A DNA stretch of 64,000 bases from Ornithinibacter aureus (GCF_009858245.1 NZ_VMSB01000001.1:682001-746000), one strand, 5' to 3'. Numbered from the stretch's first letter, positions 27,351 to 36,123 are shown. Notes: generated by a model from the letters alone, not told the origin. Program-made: numbers and translations.

Positions 27351-27387
27351 CTGACTTCACTGGACAAGGCTTGTCCAGTGAAGTCAG
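27351..27387. repeat. 37-bp near-perfect palindrome, right end of cassette
   Basis: Perfect 17-bp arms CTGACTTCACTGGACAA and TTGTCCAGTGAAGTCAG with a 3-nt centre. It is about 130 bp upstream of the nuclease start codon and 36 bp beyond the hemQ stop on the other strand. It fits an operator or a stem-loop terminator for hemQ, or a cassette end. Confidence 0.8.
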
Positions 27388-27388
27388 C

Positions 27389-27414
27389 GATTATCGAGTG
27401 CCCCGATAAAGCCG
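27389..27414 (-). repeat. right inverted repeat of the cassette
   Basis: The reverse complement starts CGGCTTTATCGGG and matches the left repeat at 23 of 26 positions. The hairpin TTATCG...CGATAA is kept. It lies 8 bp before the hemQ stop codon. Confidence 0.75.
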
Positions 27415-27422
27415 AGGCTGGG

Positions 27423-28148
27423 TCAGCGCTGGCGGTGCACCAACGTGCGCACCGGCACGCGCGGCCCCGTGTAGAACGGCACCTCCTCGCGCACGTGCAT
27501 CCGCGCGCGGGAGGCCCGCAGCTCGCGCATGAGGTCGACGATGCGGTGCAGCTCATCGGCCTCGAACGCGAGGATCCACTCGTAGTCGTTCAGGGCGAAC
27601 GAGGCGATGGTGTTGGCGCGAACGTCCGGGTAGTCGCGAGCCATCTGGCCATGCTCGCGCAGCAGGTCGCGCCGCTCGGCATCCTCGAGCAGGTACCACT
27701 CGTAGGACCGCACGAACGGGTAGACGCACACGTAGTCACGGGCCTCCTCGTCGGCCATGAACGCCGGGATGTGGCTCTTGTTGAACTCCGCCGGACGGTG
27801 CAGGGCGGCCACCGACCAGACCGGGTCGAGGTGCTGGCCGTAAGCCGTGCGCAGCAGCGCGTGGTACGCCTCCTGGAGCGCCTCGATCGTCTCCGCGTGC
27901 CACCACACCATCACGTCGGCATCGGCGCGCAGCCCGGCGACGTCGTAGGTGCCGCGCACGACGACGTCCTTGGCGGCCAGGTCGGTGAAGAGCTCCTCGA
28001 CCTCGGCCGCGAGGGCGTCGCGGTCCTCGTCGCCGATCGGCTCGGCCACGGCGAACACCGACCACATGGCGTAGCGGATCGTGTCGTTGATCTCGCGGAT
28101 CCTGGCGGCGTTGGGGTTGCTCGGGACGGGTCGGACGGACTCGCTCAT
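27423..28148 (-). CDS. hemQ: coproheme decarboxylase (HemQ, chlorite dismutase family)
   Basis: A 241-residue HemQ, the last enzyme of the coproporphyrin-dependent heme pathway of Gram-positive bacteria, which decarboxylates coproheme to heme b. It contains the chlorite-dismutase-like fold with YAMWSVFAV, the conserved [20 protein letters not shown] and the C-terminal [21 protein letters not shown] at 28148 with AAGGAG upstream. It follows hemY on the same strand across a tandem repeat. Its stop abuts the right end of the nuclease cassette. Confidence 0.95.
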   Translation of the reverse strand: MSESVRPVPSNPNAARIREINDTIRYAMWSVFAVAEPIGDEDRDALAAEVEELFTDLAAKDVVVRGTYDVAGLRADADVMVWWHAETIEALQEAYHALLRTAYGQHLDPVWSVAALHRPAEFNKSHIPAFMADEEARDYVCVYPFVRSYEWYLLEDAERRDLLREHGQMARDYPDVRANTIASFALNDYEWILAFEADELHRIVDLMRELRASRARMHVREEVPFYTGPRVPVRTLVHRQR

Positions 28149-28169
28149 GCGCGGTGCTCTCCTTGGTGC

Positions 28170-28259
28170 GGCGTGCTGGGTTGGTGCTCAGGGTGTGCTG
28201 GGTTGGTGCTCAGCATGTACGGGTGATGGTGCTCAGCGCGTGCTGGGGATGGTGCTCAG
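28170..28259. repeat. four 22-23 bp tandem repeats spanning the hemY stop and hemQ leader
   Basis: Units start at 28170, 28192, 28214 and 28237 with lengths 22, 22, 23 and 23. Each ends in GGTGCTCAG on the plus strand, and the two units nearest hemQ are almost identical. The last unit encodes the C-terminal residues of HemY (LSTIPSTR) and supplies its stop; the other three fill the hemY-hemQ gap. Confidence 0.85.
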
Positions 28260-29699
28260 GTGGGTCAGGGCGGCGCGCGCCGCGCGGGTGGCCGAGGCGA
28301 TGACGGCGGGGATGCCGACCCCGTCGTAGGCGGCACCGGCCACCTCCAGGCCGGGCAGGCGGGCGACGTCCGCGCGAACGGATGCCACGGCATCCACGTG
28401 GCCTACGGCGTACTGCGGCAGCCCACCGCCCCACCGCTGGACGTGTGCGTCGACGACCCGAGGCAGTGGCCGCCCCAGGGCCTCACCGACCTCGGCCACG
28501 GACACGGCGACGAGGTCCGCGTCGTCCCGGTGCAGCACGGCCTCCTCGCGGGCCCGCCCGAGCGAGGCCCGCAGGTGCACGACCACGTCGGACACCTCGC
28601 CGGTCCACGCCCACTTGCGGAAGCTGAAGGTGCTCGCCTTGATGGCCCGCCCCTCGATGGGCGGGACCAGGAACCCCGAGCCCGGGACCTGGGCCAGGTC
28701 GCGGCGCTCCACGGCGAGGGTCACGACGGCACTGGACGCCGTCTCGATGTCACCGAGAACGCGTGCCGCCACGGGCGCGTGGGGAGCCAGCAGCCGCGCG
28801 GCCGGTGCCGGAGGGACGCAGAGGAGCACGGCATCCGCGTCGATGACCTGGGGGTCGGCGGCGGATCCGAGGGTCAGTCGCCAGCCGGATGCCGTCCGCT
28901 CGAGAGCGCGCACCATCGCCCCGGTGCGCACCAGCGCACCACGAGCGTGCAGCTCATCGGCGACGAGGCCCGGAAGGCGCCCCACTCCCCCACGAAGGCC
29001 GGCGAACGGTGGGCGCGGGGGTCGGGCTGGCTGAGCGAGCGCGCTGGCATTCGCACCACCGACGTCGGATGCCGTGGCACCGGTTCGTGGGGTGAGCAGG
29101 CTCTCGCTGCGGGTCGCCCGCTCCCAGAGCACGGGCATCGTCGCCTGCAGGGACAGCCGGGAGGCGTGCCCGGCGTAGACCCCGCCGAGCAACGGCTCGA
29201 CGAGCCGGTCGACGACGGCCGACCCCAGGCGCGCGCCGACGTAGTCACCGACGCAGACGTCGGATTCGACCGCCCCGCCGGGCCAGGGCTGCTCGTCGCG
29301 CAGCCGATCCACTTCGGCGGCGGTGAGCACGCCCAGCGCCGAGGCCGGGTCGGTGGGCACACCCATGAGGGTGGCGGCCGGCATGGGGCGCAGGCTCCCC
29401 CGGCTCCAGATCGACGCCGAGGTGGTCGCCGGGGTCACGAGCTCGCCCTCGGCGCCGACGCGGGCGACGAGGTCGGTGGCCTCCGTCCGAACCGCCAACA
29501 TCGACTCGGCGCCGACGTCGACGAGGTGGCCGCCCACGGCATCGAGCCGCAGCTTGCCGCCGAGGTCGGTGCTGCCCTCGAGGATCGTGACCCGGGCTGA
29601 CGGCAGGGCCTCCAGCACGGCGAGCGCACCGGACAGGCCCGCGATACCGCCCCCGACCACGACGACCCGGGGCCGGGTCGAGAGGGCCGCCGACAACAT
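28233..29699 (-). CDS. hemY: coproporphyrinogen III / protoporphyrinogen oxidase
   Basis: A 488-residue FAD enzyme of the HemY/CgoX family. The dinucleotide-binding fold VVVVGGGIAGLSGALAV is at the N-terminus, with the GGKLRLDAVGGHLVDVGAES flavin-contact block after it. GGVYAGHASRLSL lies midway and a C-terminal GLEVAGAAYDGVGIPAVIAS flavin motif closes it. With HemQ downstream, the likely substrate is coproporphyrinogen III. ATG at 29699. Confidence 0.93.
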   Translation of the reverse strand: MLSAALSTRPRVVVVGGGIAGLSGALAVLEALPSARVTILEGSTDLGGKLRLDAVGGHLVDVGAESMLAVRTEATDLVARVGAEGELVTPATTSASIWSRGSLRPMPAATLMGVPTDPASALGVLTAAEVDRLRDEQPWPGGAVESDVCVGDYVGARLGSAVVDRLVEPLLGGVYAGHASRLSLQATMPVLWERATRSESLLTPRTGATASDVGGANASALAQPARPPRPPFAGLRGGVGRLPGLVADELHARGALVRTGAMVRALERTASGWRLTLGSAADPQVIDADAVLLCVPPAPAARLLAPHAPVAARVLGDIETASSAVVTLAVERRDLAQVPGSGFLVPPIEGRAIKASTFSFRKWAWTGEVSDVVVHLRASLGRAREEAVLHRDDADLVAVSVAEVGEALGRPLPRVVDAHVQRWGGGLPQYAVGHVDAVASVRADVARLPGLEVAGAAYDGVGIPAVIASATRAARAALTHLSTIPSTR

Positions 29700-29720
29700 G
29701 TGCTCAGCCTCTCACGCAGC

Positions 29721-29750
29721 CCTGACGGCCCCGTCGCGAGGGCCGTCAGG
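29721..29750. terminator. perfect hairpin in the hemY/DUF4349 divergent gap
   Basis: Perfect 11-bp arms (CCTGACGGCCC and GGGCCGTCAGG) with an 8-nt loop. It lies upstream of both divergent genes, so it is a regulatory or attenuator stem as likely as a terminator. Confidence 0.5.
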
Positions 29751-29882
29751 ATGTGACCCGAGCGCGTCGCAGTCGTGACCTGATCGAGACTCGCAACTAG
29801 GAACCTGAGCAGCGGGGCCTGCGCCTCACGGCAAGGTGCCGCGGCATGCAGCCACGGCGAGATCCCTGACGAAGGAGTCACC

Positions 29883-30974
29883 ATGCGATCCCCAGCCCGC
29901 ACTGTCCACCCGATGCTCTCGTCCCGACCGGCTGGCCGGTTCCGGGCCACGGCGGCCGTCCTCGCCCTCGCCGTGCTCGCCGTCAGCGGGTGCGGTGCCG
30001 ATTCAGCCGACTCCGCCGTGGGGGGCTCGGAAGCGGCCCCGGTGACCGGGTCTGGGACGGACCTGACGTCGAAGGGTTCCGAGGGTGGCGGCGGCGCAGC
30101 GGTGACCGAGGAACAGGCGCAGCAGGACACGGCCGTCGGCGCCGCACCAGCGCCCGCAGCCGTGGATTCGACCGACGTCGCCGCGAGCGTGGCCGACCGC
30201 AAGCTCGCCCGCCGTGCCGACATCTCGGTGACGGTCAAGGACGTCGATGCCGCAGCGACCAAGGTGCGTGCGATCGCGAGCGCGGCCAAGGGGCTCGTCC
30301 TGGCCGAGTCTGTGGCGAGCGAGTCGGACATCGCAGCCACCGGCGGCTTCAGCAGCATCACGATCTCCGTCCCGACGGACCAGCTCGACGCGACCCTCGA
30401 CAAGGTGGCCGCGATCGGCAAGGTCCACTCCCGCAACACCTCGACGGAGGACGTCACCGCCCAGGTCGTCGACACCCAGTCGCGACTGAAGACGATGCAG
30501 GCCAGTGTCGATCGGGTCCGGGCGCTGATGCTCCAGGCCACGAAGCTCGGTGAGATCGTCACGCTGGAGGCCGAGCTCTCACGCCGCCAGGCGGACCTCG
30601 AGGCCCTGCAGTCGCAACTGGCCAGGCTTCAGGACTCGGTCGCCCTGGCGCCTGTGGAGGTGCGCCTCAGCACCGACGAGCAGGTGCTCGCGGATGCCGT
30701 GGACGACACCGGCTTCCTGGCCGGTTTGTCAGCGGGCTGGCGGGCCTTCACCGGTTCGGTGACCGTCCTGCTCACCGTGCTCGGTGCGTTGCTGCCCTTC
30801 GCCGTGGCGGGCATGCTGGTCATCGCGCCGGGCGTGCTGTGGCTGCGCCGTCGCCGCGTGTCCGGCACCGACCCCGTGCCGACCGGTGGCCTCGTTCCCG
30901 CTGCCGCGGGTTCGGGCGCCGCGGGTTCGGGCGTTGCCGCTCAGGCCCCGACCCAGCCACCCGCCGCCAGCTGA
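29883..30974 (+). CDS. DUF4349 domain lipoprotein
   Basis: A 363-residue predicted lipoprotein. Signal peptide with lipobox LAVSGCG (Cys37), a Gly/Ala-rich linker, then the DUF4349 domain (about 105-290) with RRADISVTVKDVDAAATKV and a coiled-coil stretch (VDTQSRLKTMQASVDRV to LEALQSQLARLQ). A C-terminal transmembrane helix (VLLTVLGALLPFAVAGMLVI) and a basic stop-transfer LWLRRRR follow. AAGGAG five bases before the ATG. The family's function is unknown. Confidence 0.88.
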   Translation: MRSPARTVHPMLSSRPAGRFRATAAVLALAVLAVSGCGADSADSAVGGSEAAPVTGSGTDLTSKGSEGGGGAAVTEEQAQQDTAVGAAPAPAAVDSTDVAASVADRKLARRADISVTVKDVDAAATKVRAIASAAKGLVLAESVASESDIAATGGFSSITISVPTDQLDATLDKVAAIGKVHSRNTSTEDVTAQVVDTQSRLKTMQASVDRVRALMLQATKLGEIVTLEAELSRRQADLEALQSQLARLQDSVALAPVEVRLSTDEQVLADAVDDTGFLAGLSAGWRAFTGSVTVLLTVLGALLPFAVAGMLVIAPGVLWLRRRRVSGTDPVPTGGLVPAAAGSGAAGSGVAAQAPTQPPAAS

Positions 30975-31009
30975 ACGGAGCACCGCATGGACCACGCACC
31001 GAGCGACCG

Positions 31010-31210
31010 CACCTGTCCGCGGCGCTCGCGGGTCTGGACCATCGCGGCCACATCTACGTCGTCGAGCCGTCAGGCCCCTTCGAGGACGATCCGAACGCCA
31101 CCGACAAGCGTTTCCCGGGCAATCCGACGCAGCCGTACCGGACGCGGTCGGCGCTGCGGGTGATCGCGGAACTCGACGAGCGGCCAGGGCGCTCACCCGG
31201 GGTCGTCGCG
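31010..31210 (+). pseudogene. arr: remnant of rifampin ADP-ribosyltransferase (Arr)
   Basis: The C-terminal half of an Arr enzyme, which inactivates rifamycins by NAD-dependent ADP-ribosylation: HIYVVEPSGPFEDDPNATDK, RFPGNPTQPYR and LRVIAELDE are the family's conserved core. The N-terminal half is missing: upstream DNA in this frame belongs to the DUF4349 gene and no start precedes the match. About 65 of about 140 residues remain, so it cannot be functional. It is sandwiched between DUF4349 and the glutaredoxin-like gene. Confidence 0.8.
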
Positions 31211-31246
31211 GACGCCCACTGTCACCCCCGTTTGTACCCTGTCCGC

Positions 31247-31552
31247 ATGGGACTCCTGGATCTCGCCGCCGGCCGCCCGACCCCCACACCGCACGAGCAG
31301 GCCCTGGCCCACGCCGCGAACGGTGTCGCGATCTACTGGCGACCGGGCTGCCCGTTCACGGCCCGCCTGCGCCTGACGCTCCGCCCCCTGCGTAAGCGTG
31401 CCCGCTGGGTCAACATCTGGGAGGACGACGCGGGCCGTGCCTTCGTCGCGAGCGTCAACGACGGAAACGAAACGGTTCCCACGGTGGTCATCGACGGCAT
31501 CCCCCACACCAACCCCGACCCCTCGATCGTGAAGGCCGCCCTGACCCGCTGA
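31247..31552 (+). CDS. mycoredoxin/glutaredoxin-like protein, monothiol CPFT
   Basis: A 101-residue glutaredoxin fold with IYWRPGCPFTARLRLTLR at the active site, INIWED-like VNIWEDDAGR and the cis-proline region NETVPTVVIDG. Mycoredoxins of actinobacteria reduce mycothiol-mixed disulfides with a CPYC-type site. Here the second Cys is Thr, which leaves a single active-site thiol. ATG at 31247. The first residues overlap the end of the Arr remnant frame. Confidence 0.85.
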   Translation: MGLLDLAAGRPTPTPHEQALAHAANGVAIYWRPGCPFTARLRLTLRPLRKRARWVNIWEDDAGRAFVASVNDGNETVPTVVIDGIPHTNPDPSIVKAALTR

Positions 31553-31601
31553 CGCGCCAGAGCCGCGTACCCCAGCGCGCCGGCCACCGGACGCGACGTC
31601 C

Positions 31602-32117
31602 TCAACGACCTCGGATGCCGGGGCGCGCCTCCCACTCGACCTCACCGTCGACGACACGCGCCGTCGGCACCAGCCCCAGGCGCGCCGCGACCCGCTGCGA
31701 CGCCACGTGGTCAGGGTGCACGTGCGCGATGACCCGCTCGACCCCGCAGGCGTCGACGAACTCCGCGACGGCCGACGCGGCATCCGAGGCGATCCCCCGG
31801 CCCTGCCACGGCACCCCGACGACCCAGGCGAGCTCGGCGACCGAGTCGTCGCCGTTGACGGTGGCCTGCACGTAGCCGACCGGTTTGTCGGTGTCCGCCA
31901 CCCGGATGATCCACGTGTGCCACGCGAACGCGGAGCCGCGCGGACCGGCCACCTGACGGGCGTACCGTGCCTCGAGGTCAGCCCGCGACGGCGGTGAGCC
32001 GCCGATGAACTCGTACAGGCCGGCATCCGCGAGCACGTGCTCCATCGGTGCGGCGTGCGTGGTCGAGAGCGGCTCCAGACGCACACCGCGACCCCGCAGG
32101 TGCGGGGTGCTGCTCAC
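31602..32117 (-). CDS. GNAT family N-acetyltransferase
   Basis: A 171-residue acetyltransferase of the RimJ/RimL-like GNAT group. [19 protein letters not shown] starts the fold and [18 protein letters not shown] is the acetyl-CoA pyrophosphate loop (Q/RxxGxG/A type), followed by [18 protein letters not shown]. The GTG at 32117 overlaps the hemE stop (GTGA), so it is translated with hemE. The acceptor substrate is unknown. Confidence 0.88.
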   Translation of the reverse strand: MSSTPHLRGRGVRLEPLSTTHAAPMEHVLADAGLYEFIGGSPPSRADLEARYARQVAGPRGSAFAWHTWIIRVADTDKPVGYVQATVNGDDSVAELAWVVGVPWQGRGIASDAASAVAEFVDACGVERVIAHVHPDHVASQRVAARLGLVPTARVVDGEVEWEARPGIRGR

Positions 32118-33223
32118 CGCGCGGAGACCTCGTGCACGAACTCGACGACGCGGGTGAGCACGTCGGGGTCGGTGTCGGGCAGCACGCCGTGGCCGAGGTT
32201 GACGATGTGTCCTGGCGCCGCCCACCCCTCCTCGACGATGGTGCGCACGCGCCGCTCGAGGGGCTCCCACGGGGCGAAGAGCAGGGCGGGGTCGAGGTTG
32301 CCCTGCACGGCGTAGCGCCCGCCGAGCCGCTCGATGGCGTCCGTGAGCGACACGCGGTAGTCGACTCCGACGACGTCGGCGCCGGCCTCACCCATGAGCG
32401 GTAGCAGCTCACCGGTGCCGACCCCGAAGTGGATGCGCGGCACGTCGAGGTCACGGACGGCGGCCAGGGCCTTCGCCGAGTGCGGCATGACGGATGCCGT
32501 GTAGTCGGCCTTGCTGAGGACGCCGGCCCACGAGTCGAACAGCTGCACGACCGAGGCCCCGGCCTGTGCCTGGACGCGCAGGAACGTGCCGGAGATCTGC
32601 GCGAGCTGGGCACACAGGTCGTGCCAGAGCTGCGGGTCGCCGTGCATGAGCGCCTTGGTGTGCTCGTGGTTCTTGGACGGGCCGCCCTCGACGAGGTAGG
32701 ACGCGAGGGTGAACGGCGCCCCGGCGAAGCCGATGAGGGGGGTGCCACCGAGCTCGGCGGTCAGCAGTCGCACGGACTCGGCGATGTCCGGGATGTCCTC
32801 GGGGGTGAGGTCTCGCAGCTGGGCGAGGTCGGCCCGCGTGCGGATCGGCCGGGCGATGACCGGCCCGACGCCGGCGACGATGTCGAGGTCGACGCCGATC
32901 GCGGAGAGGGGAACCACGATGTCGGAGAAGAAGATCGCGGCATCCACCCCGTGACGGCGCACCGGCTGGAGCGTGATCTCGGTGACGAGATCGGGTCGCC
33001 GGCACGACTCGAGCATGCCGACGCCTTGCCGCACCTCGCGGTACTCGGGGAGCGAACGCCCGGCCTGGCGCATGAACCACACCGGCGCGTGCGGGACGGA
33101 CTGCCCGCGCGCAGCCCGGACGAGAGCCGAGTCCTTGGGGTCGGCAGTGGTGGGGCCAGCGCTGCTGAGATCGGGGCGTCGGGAGTCGGCAGGTCGGTCG
33201 GCGGCGCGGGAGTCGGCAGTCAC
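32114..33223 (-). CDS. hemE: uroporphyrinogen decarboxylase
   Basis: A 369-residue UroD that decarboxylates uroporphyrinogen III to coproporphyrinogen III. The signature [20 protein letters not shown] is near residue 47, [19 protein letters not shown] follows, and [14 protein letters not shown] and [14 protein letters not shown] close it. The GTG at 33223 ([11 protein letters not shown]) is preceded by GGGAGA. An about 40-residue non-conserved N-terminal extension remains before the fold. It is upstream of and coupled to the GNAT gene; hemY and hemQ lie about 2.4 kb further on in the same orientation. Confidence 0.95.
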   Translation of the reverse strand: MTADSRAADRPADSRRPDLSSAGPTTADPKDSALVRAARGQSVPHAPVWFMRQAGRSLPEYREVRQGVGMLESCRRPDLVTEITLQPVRRHGVDAAIFFSDIVVPLSAIGVDLDIVAGVGPVIARPIRTRADLAQLRDLTPEDIPDIAESVRLLTAELGGTPLIGFAGAPFTLASYLVEGGPSKNHEHTKALMHGDPQLWHDLCAQLAQISGTFLRVQAQAGASVVQLFDSWAGVLSKADYTASVMPHSAKALAAVRDLDVPRIHFGVGTGELLPLMGEAGADVVGVDYRVSLTDAIERLGGRYAVQGNLDPALLFAPWEPLERRVRTIVEEGWAAPGHIVNLGHGVLPDTDPDVLTRVVEFVHEVSAR

Positions 33224-33246
33224 GATCAGTGATTCTCCCACCCTGG

Positions 33247-34068
33247 TCACAGGGCGATGACGACGGCACCCGCCACGGCCATCGCGGACCCGAGCACCTG
33301 GACGGGTCGCAGCCGCTCCTTGACCACGGCCCACGCGAGCACCGCGGTGACCACGGGGTAGAGCGACCCGAGCACCGCCGCGACGCTGACCTCACCGCGC
33401 GAGGACGCCACGGCGAACAGGGCATTGGCCAGCAGGTCGCCGCAGCCGACGGCCAGCAACGCCGGCAGCTCGCCGGGCCGCACCCCGCCGACGCTGCGCA
33501 GGCAGAGCGCCACGACGACCAGCACGGTCACCGAGGTGGCCCGCATCCCCCACAACGTCATGAGGGTCGACTCGCGTGCCCCACGGTCGATGAAGAACAG
33601 GGCCAGGCCGAAGCACAGCGCCGCCACCACCGCCAGCACCACGGGCCTGGCGGACACCGCTCCACTGACCTCCGGCCCCGAGGCCAGGGTCACGCCGACG
33701 ATGGCCACCACCATCCCGACCCAGGCCCACCCGGACGGTTGCTCACCGGAGGCGACACCCAGGGCGACCGGGACGATCACCCCGAGCGCGGCGATCGGCG
33801 CGACGACGCCCATGGTCCCGGTGGACAGGGCCGTGTAGAAGCTGACGAGTCCGGTCGTGCCGGCCACACCGGCCGCGAGGGCCCACAGTGGCCAGCCCTG
33901 CCACGACACCTCGCCGCGCGCGAGCACGACGGCGCTGATGACGAGGAATCCCAGGCCTTGCGACCAACCGACCACCGCGATGGCCGGACGGCGTCCGCTG
34001 AGGAGCCCGCCGAAGAAGTCAGCGGTCCCCCACGCGACGGAGGACCCGAGGGCAAGGAGGGCAAGCAC
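33247..34068 (-). CDS. EamA/DMT family transporter
   Basis: A 273-residue membrane protein with about ten hydrophobic segments in two EamA repeats, beginning [20 protein letters not shown] and ending with [20 protein letters not shown]-type sequence and [18 protein letters not shown]. It lies 24 bp upstream of hemE on the same strand and may be co-transcribed. The substrate is unknown. Confidence 0.87.
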   Translation of the reverse strand: MLALLALGSSVAWGTADFFGGLLSGRRPAIAVVGWSQGLGFLVISAVVLARGEVSWQGWPLWALAAGVAGTTGLVSFYTALSTGTMGVVAPIAALGVIVPVALGVASGEQPSGWAWVGMVVAIVGVTLASGPEVSGAVSARPVVLAVVAALCFGLALFFIDRGARESTLMTLWGMRATSVTVLVVVALCLRSVGGVRPGELPALLAVGCGDLLANALFAVASSRGEVSVAAVLGSLYPVVTAVLAWAVVKERLRPVQVLGSAMAVAGAVVIAL

Positions 34069-34171
34069 CGCTCGAATCTAGCCGCGCGAGCCCTGCCGGC
34101 TGCTCGGGGACGCCCGTCGGCTCGCGGCGTGCCTGACGGGCGCCGACGCCGGATCGGCATACATTGCAGGC

Positions 34172-34756
34172 GTGTCCAGCCGCAGCGTCTCCGGTCGGGA
34201 GTCCCCGGAGTTCTCCCGCGCCCTCAAGGACCTCCACCGGGTGCGGTTGCGCCCCGAGATCCGACTCACCGAGGTCCCGGCGCCCCAGCGCATCGCGCCG
34301 TATGCCGTCGCGCTCACCGCTGACGTCGTCGACCCGCGTGACACCGACGACGACCTCGCCTCCGGCCGGTTCGTCCTGTTGCACGACCCCAGCTCCCCCG
34401 AGCCGTGGGGCGGGCAGTGGCGAGCGGTGACCTTCGCCCGGGCCGAGCTCGAACCCGAACTGGCGACCGACCCGGTGCTCGGCGAGGTGGGGTGGAGCTG
34501 GCTCGTCGACGCGCTCGCGATGCGTGGCGTCGAGTACACGGCGGAGGCGGGCACGGTGACCCGGGTCGTCTCCCAGAGCTTCGCCGGTCTGGCCGACCGG
34601 CCCGCGAGTGTCGAGATGGAGGTGCGCGCGTCCTGGACCCCGCTGGGCCCGGAGGTCGGTGACCACCTGCTGGCGTGGTCTGACCTGCTGTGCACCATCG
34701 CCGGTCTGCCTCCGCTTCCCGAGGGCGTCGTCGCCCTTCCCGGACCCCGCCGCTGA
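34172..34756 (+). CDS. DUF3000 domain-containing protein
   Basis: A 194-residue protein of the actinobacterial DUF3000 family: PEFSRALKDLHRVRLRPEIR, IAPYAVALTADV, FVLLHDPSSPEPWGGQWRAV and a C-terminal LAWSDLLCTIAGLPPLPEGV. Function unknown. It sits between hemE and RNase D as in mycobacteria, and the short gap to the RNase D start (57 bp) suggests an operon. GTG at 34172. Confidence 0.9.
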   Translation: MSSRSVSGRESPEFSRALKDLHRVRLRPEIRLTEVPAPQRIAPYAVALTADVVDPRDTDDDLASGRFVLLHDPSSPEPWGGQWRAVTFARAELEPELATDPVLGEVGWSWLVDALAMRGVEYTAEAGTVTRVVSQSFAGLADRPASVEMEVRASWTPLGPEVGDHLLAWSDLLCTIAGLPPLPEGVVALPGPRR

Positions 34757-34812
34757 CGGACACCGGCGACAGACATCCAGCGACAGACATCACTGACGGA
34801 CACCACGAACCG

Positions 34813-36087
34813 ATGATCACCGAGACCACGACCCCACCCCCACAAGGTGGCCAGCACGACCAAAGTTCCAGCGACCACCGCGTCACCGAGGACGCCCCCG
34901 TCACCCTGGTGCCGCTCATCGAGCCGTCCGGTGGGGTGCCGCACGTCGTCGAGACCGAGCGCGAGCTGGCCCGGGCCGCGCAGGCCATCGCTGCCGGTGA
35001 GGGGCCGGTCGGCATCGACGCCGAACGCGCGTCCGGCTACCGCTACGGACAGCGCGCGTACCTCGTCCAGGTGCGGCGCGAGGGTGCGGGCACCTGGCTG
35101 ATCGACCCCATGGGCTGCCCTGACCTCAGTCCCCTGGGTGAAGCGATCGGTGCCGCCGAGTGGATCCTTCACGCCGCCACCCAGGACCTCGCCTGCCTCG
35201 CCGAGGTCGGGCTGCGACCGGTGCAGCTCTTCGACACCGAGCTGGCCGGGCGGATCCTCGGGCTGCCCCGCGTCGGGCTGGCCGCCGTCGTGGAGCACTA
35301 CCTCGGGCTGAGCCTGGCCAAGGAGCACTCCGCCGTCGACTGGTCGACCCGGCCGCTGCCGGAGCCGTGGTTGCGCTATGCCGCCCTCGACGTCGAGGTG
35401 CTCGACGAGCTGCGCAACCTCATGGGGGTCGACCTCGCCGCGCAGGGCAAGGCCGAGTGGGCGCGCCAGGAGTTCGCCGCGCTGCTGCAGTGGACCCCCA
35501 CCGAGCGGGTCGACCCGTGGCGCCGCACGTCGGGGATCAACACCCTGCGCTCTCGGCGGTCCGTCGCCATCGTGCGCGAGCTCTGGTACACCCGCGACGA
35601 CATCGCCAGGGAGCGGGACACCTCGATCGGGCGGGTGCTGCCCGATGCCGCGCTCGTCGAGATCGCGAAGGCCGTGCCCGCCACCACGGCGGACCTGCCC
35701 CGCGGGCACCGTGCCATCGCCCGTTACGGCCGGCACTGGGTCGACGCGGTGCGGCGTGCCGTCGAGATCCCCGAGGACGACCTGCCGCCGCGCACCCTGC
35801 CTTCGGACGGCCCGCCGCCGCCCCGTGTCTGGGCGGAGAAGAACCCGTTGGCGGCCGATCGCCTCGGTGCCACCCGGGCGGCGCTCACCGCGTTCGCGCA
35901 GGAGCGGGTCATCCCCGTCGAGAACGTCTGCTCCCCCGACCCGTTGCGGCGGGTGGTCTGGCAGCCCCCGTCCGAACCCGACGAAGCCGCCTTCACCCGG
36001 GCCCTGCTCGACCAGGGGGTGCGGGCCTGGCAGGCCGAGATCGTCGCCCCGATGCTCGTGGCCGCGTTCGCCCAGTTCCCGGGCTGA
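34813..36087 (+). CDS. rnd: ribonuclease D
   Basis: A 424-residue 3'-5' exoribonuclease of the DEDD family. Motif I is VGIDAERASGYRYGQRAYLV (Asp-x-Glu), motif II is HAATQDLACL, and motif III is LRYAALDVEVL (Tyr and Asp). An HRDC domain follows (about 225-300, VRELWYTRDDIARERD and VLPDAALVEIAKAVP). The C-terminal region is less conserved. ATG at 34813 (MITETTTPPPQ). An imperfect direct repeat of GCGACAGACATC lies just upstream (34769-34790). RNase D trims tRNA and other stable RNA 3' ends. Confidence 0.92.
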   Translation: MITETTTPPPQGGQHDQSSSDHRVTEDAPVTLVPLIEPSGGVPHVVETERELARAAQAIAAGEGPVGIDAERASGYRYGQRAYLVQVRREGAGTWLIDPMGCPDLSPLGEAIGAAEWILHAATQDLACLAEVGLRPVQLFDTELAGRILGLPRVGLAAVVEHYLGLSLAKEHSAVDWSTRPLPEPWLRYAALDVEVLDELRNLMGVDLAAQGKAEWARQEFAALLQWTPTERVDPWRRTSGINTLRSRRSVAIVRELWYTRDDIARERDTSIGRVLPDAALVEIAKAVPATTADLPRGHRAIARYGRHWVDAVRRAVEIPEDDLPPRTLPSDGPPPPRVWAEKNPLAADRLGATRAALTAFAQERVIPVENVCSPDPLRRVVWQPPSEPDEAAFTRALLDQGVRAWQAEIVAPMLVAAFAQFPG

Positions 36088-36123
36088 CCCACCACGTCGG
36101 ATGCCGATGCTCCTCAGGGACGC

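Larger units (their letters stand above)
26130..27414. other. palindrome-bounded cassette carrying a solo AbiEi/DUF559 gene
   Basis: A discrete 1285-bp block lies exactly between the msrB stop and the hemQ stop. It begins and ends with 26-bp inverted repeats (23 of 26 matching), each followed inward by a stem with a GGACAA/TTGTCC core. The only gene inside is the AbiEi-like/DUF559 protein. No transposase is present and no target duplication is obvious. It may be a mobilised cassette, or a gene framed by paired terminators and operators. Confidence 0.5.

Noticed and set aside
28170-28259. Possible CRISPR array
   Set aside because: Four units directly abut with no unique spacers and no cas genes; it is a plain tandem repeat.
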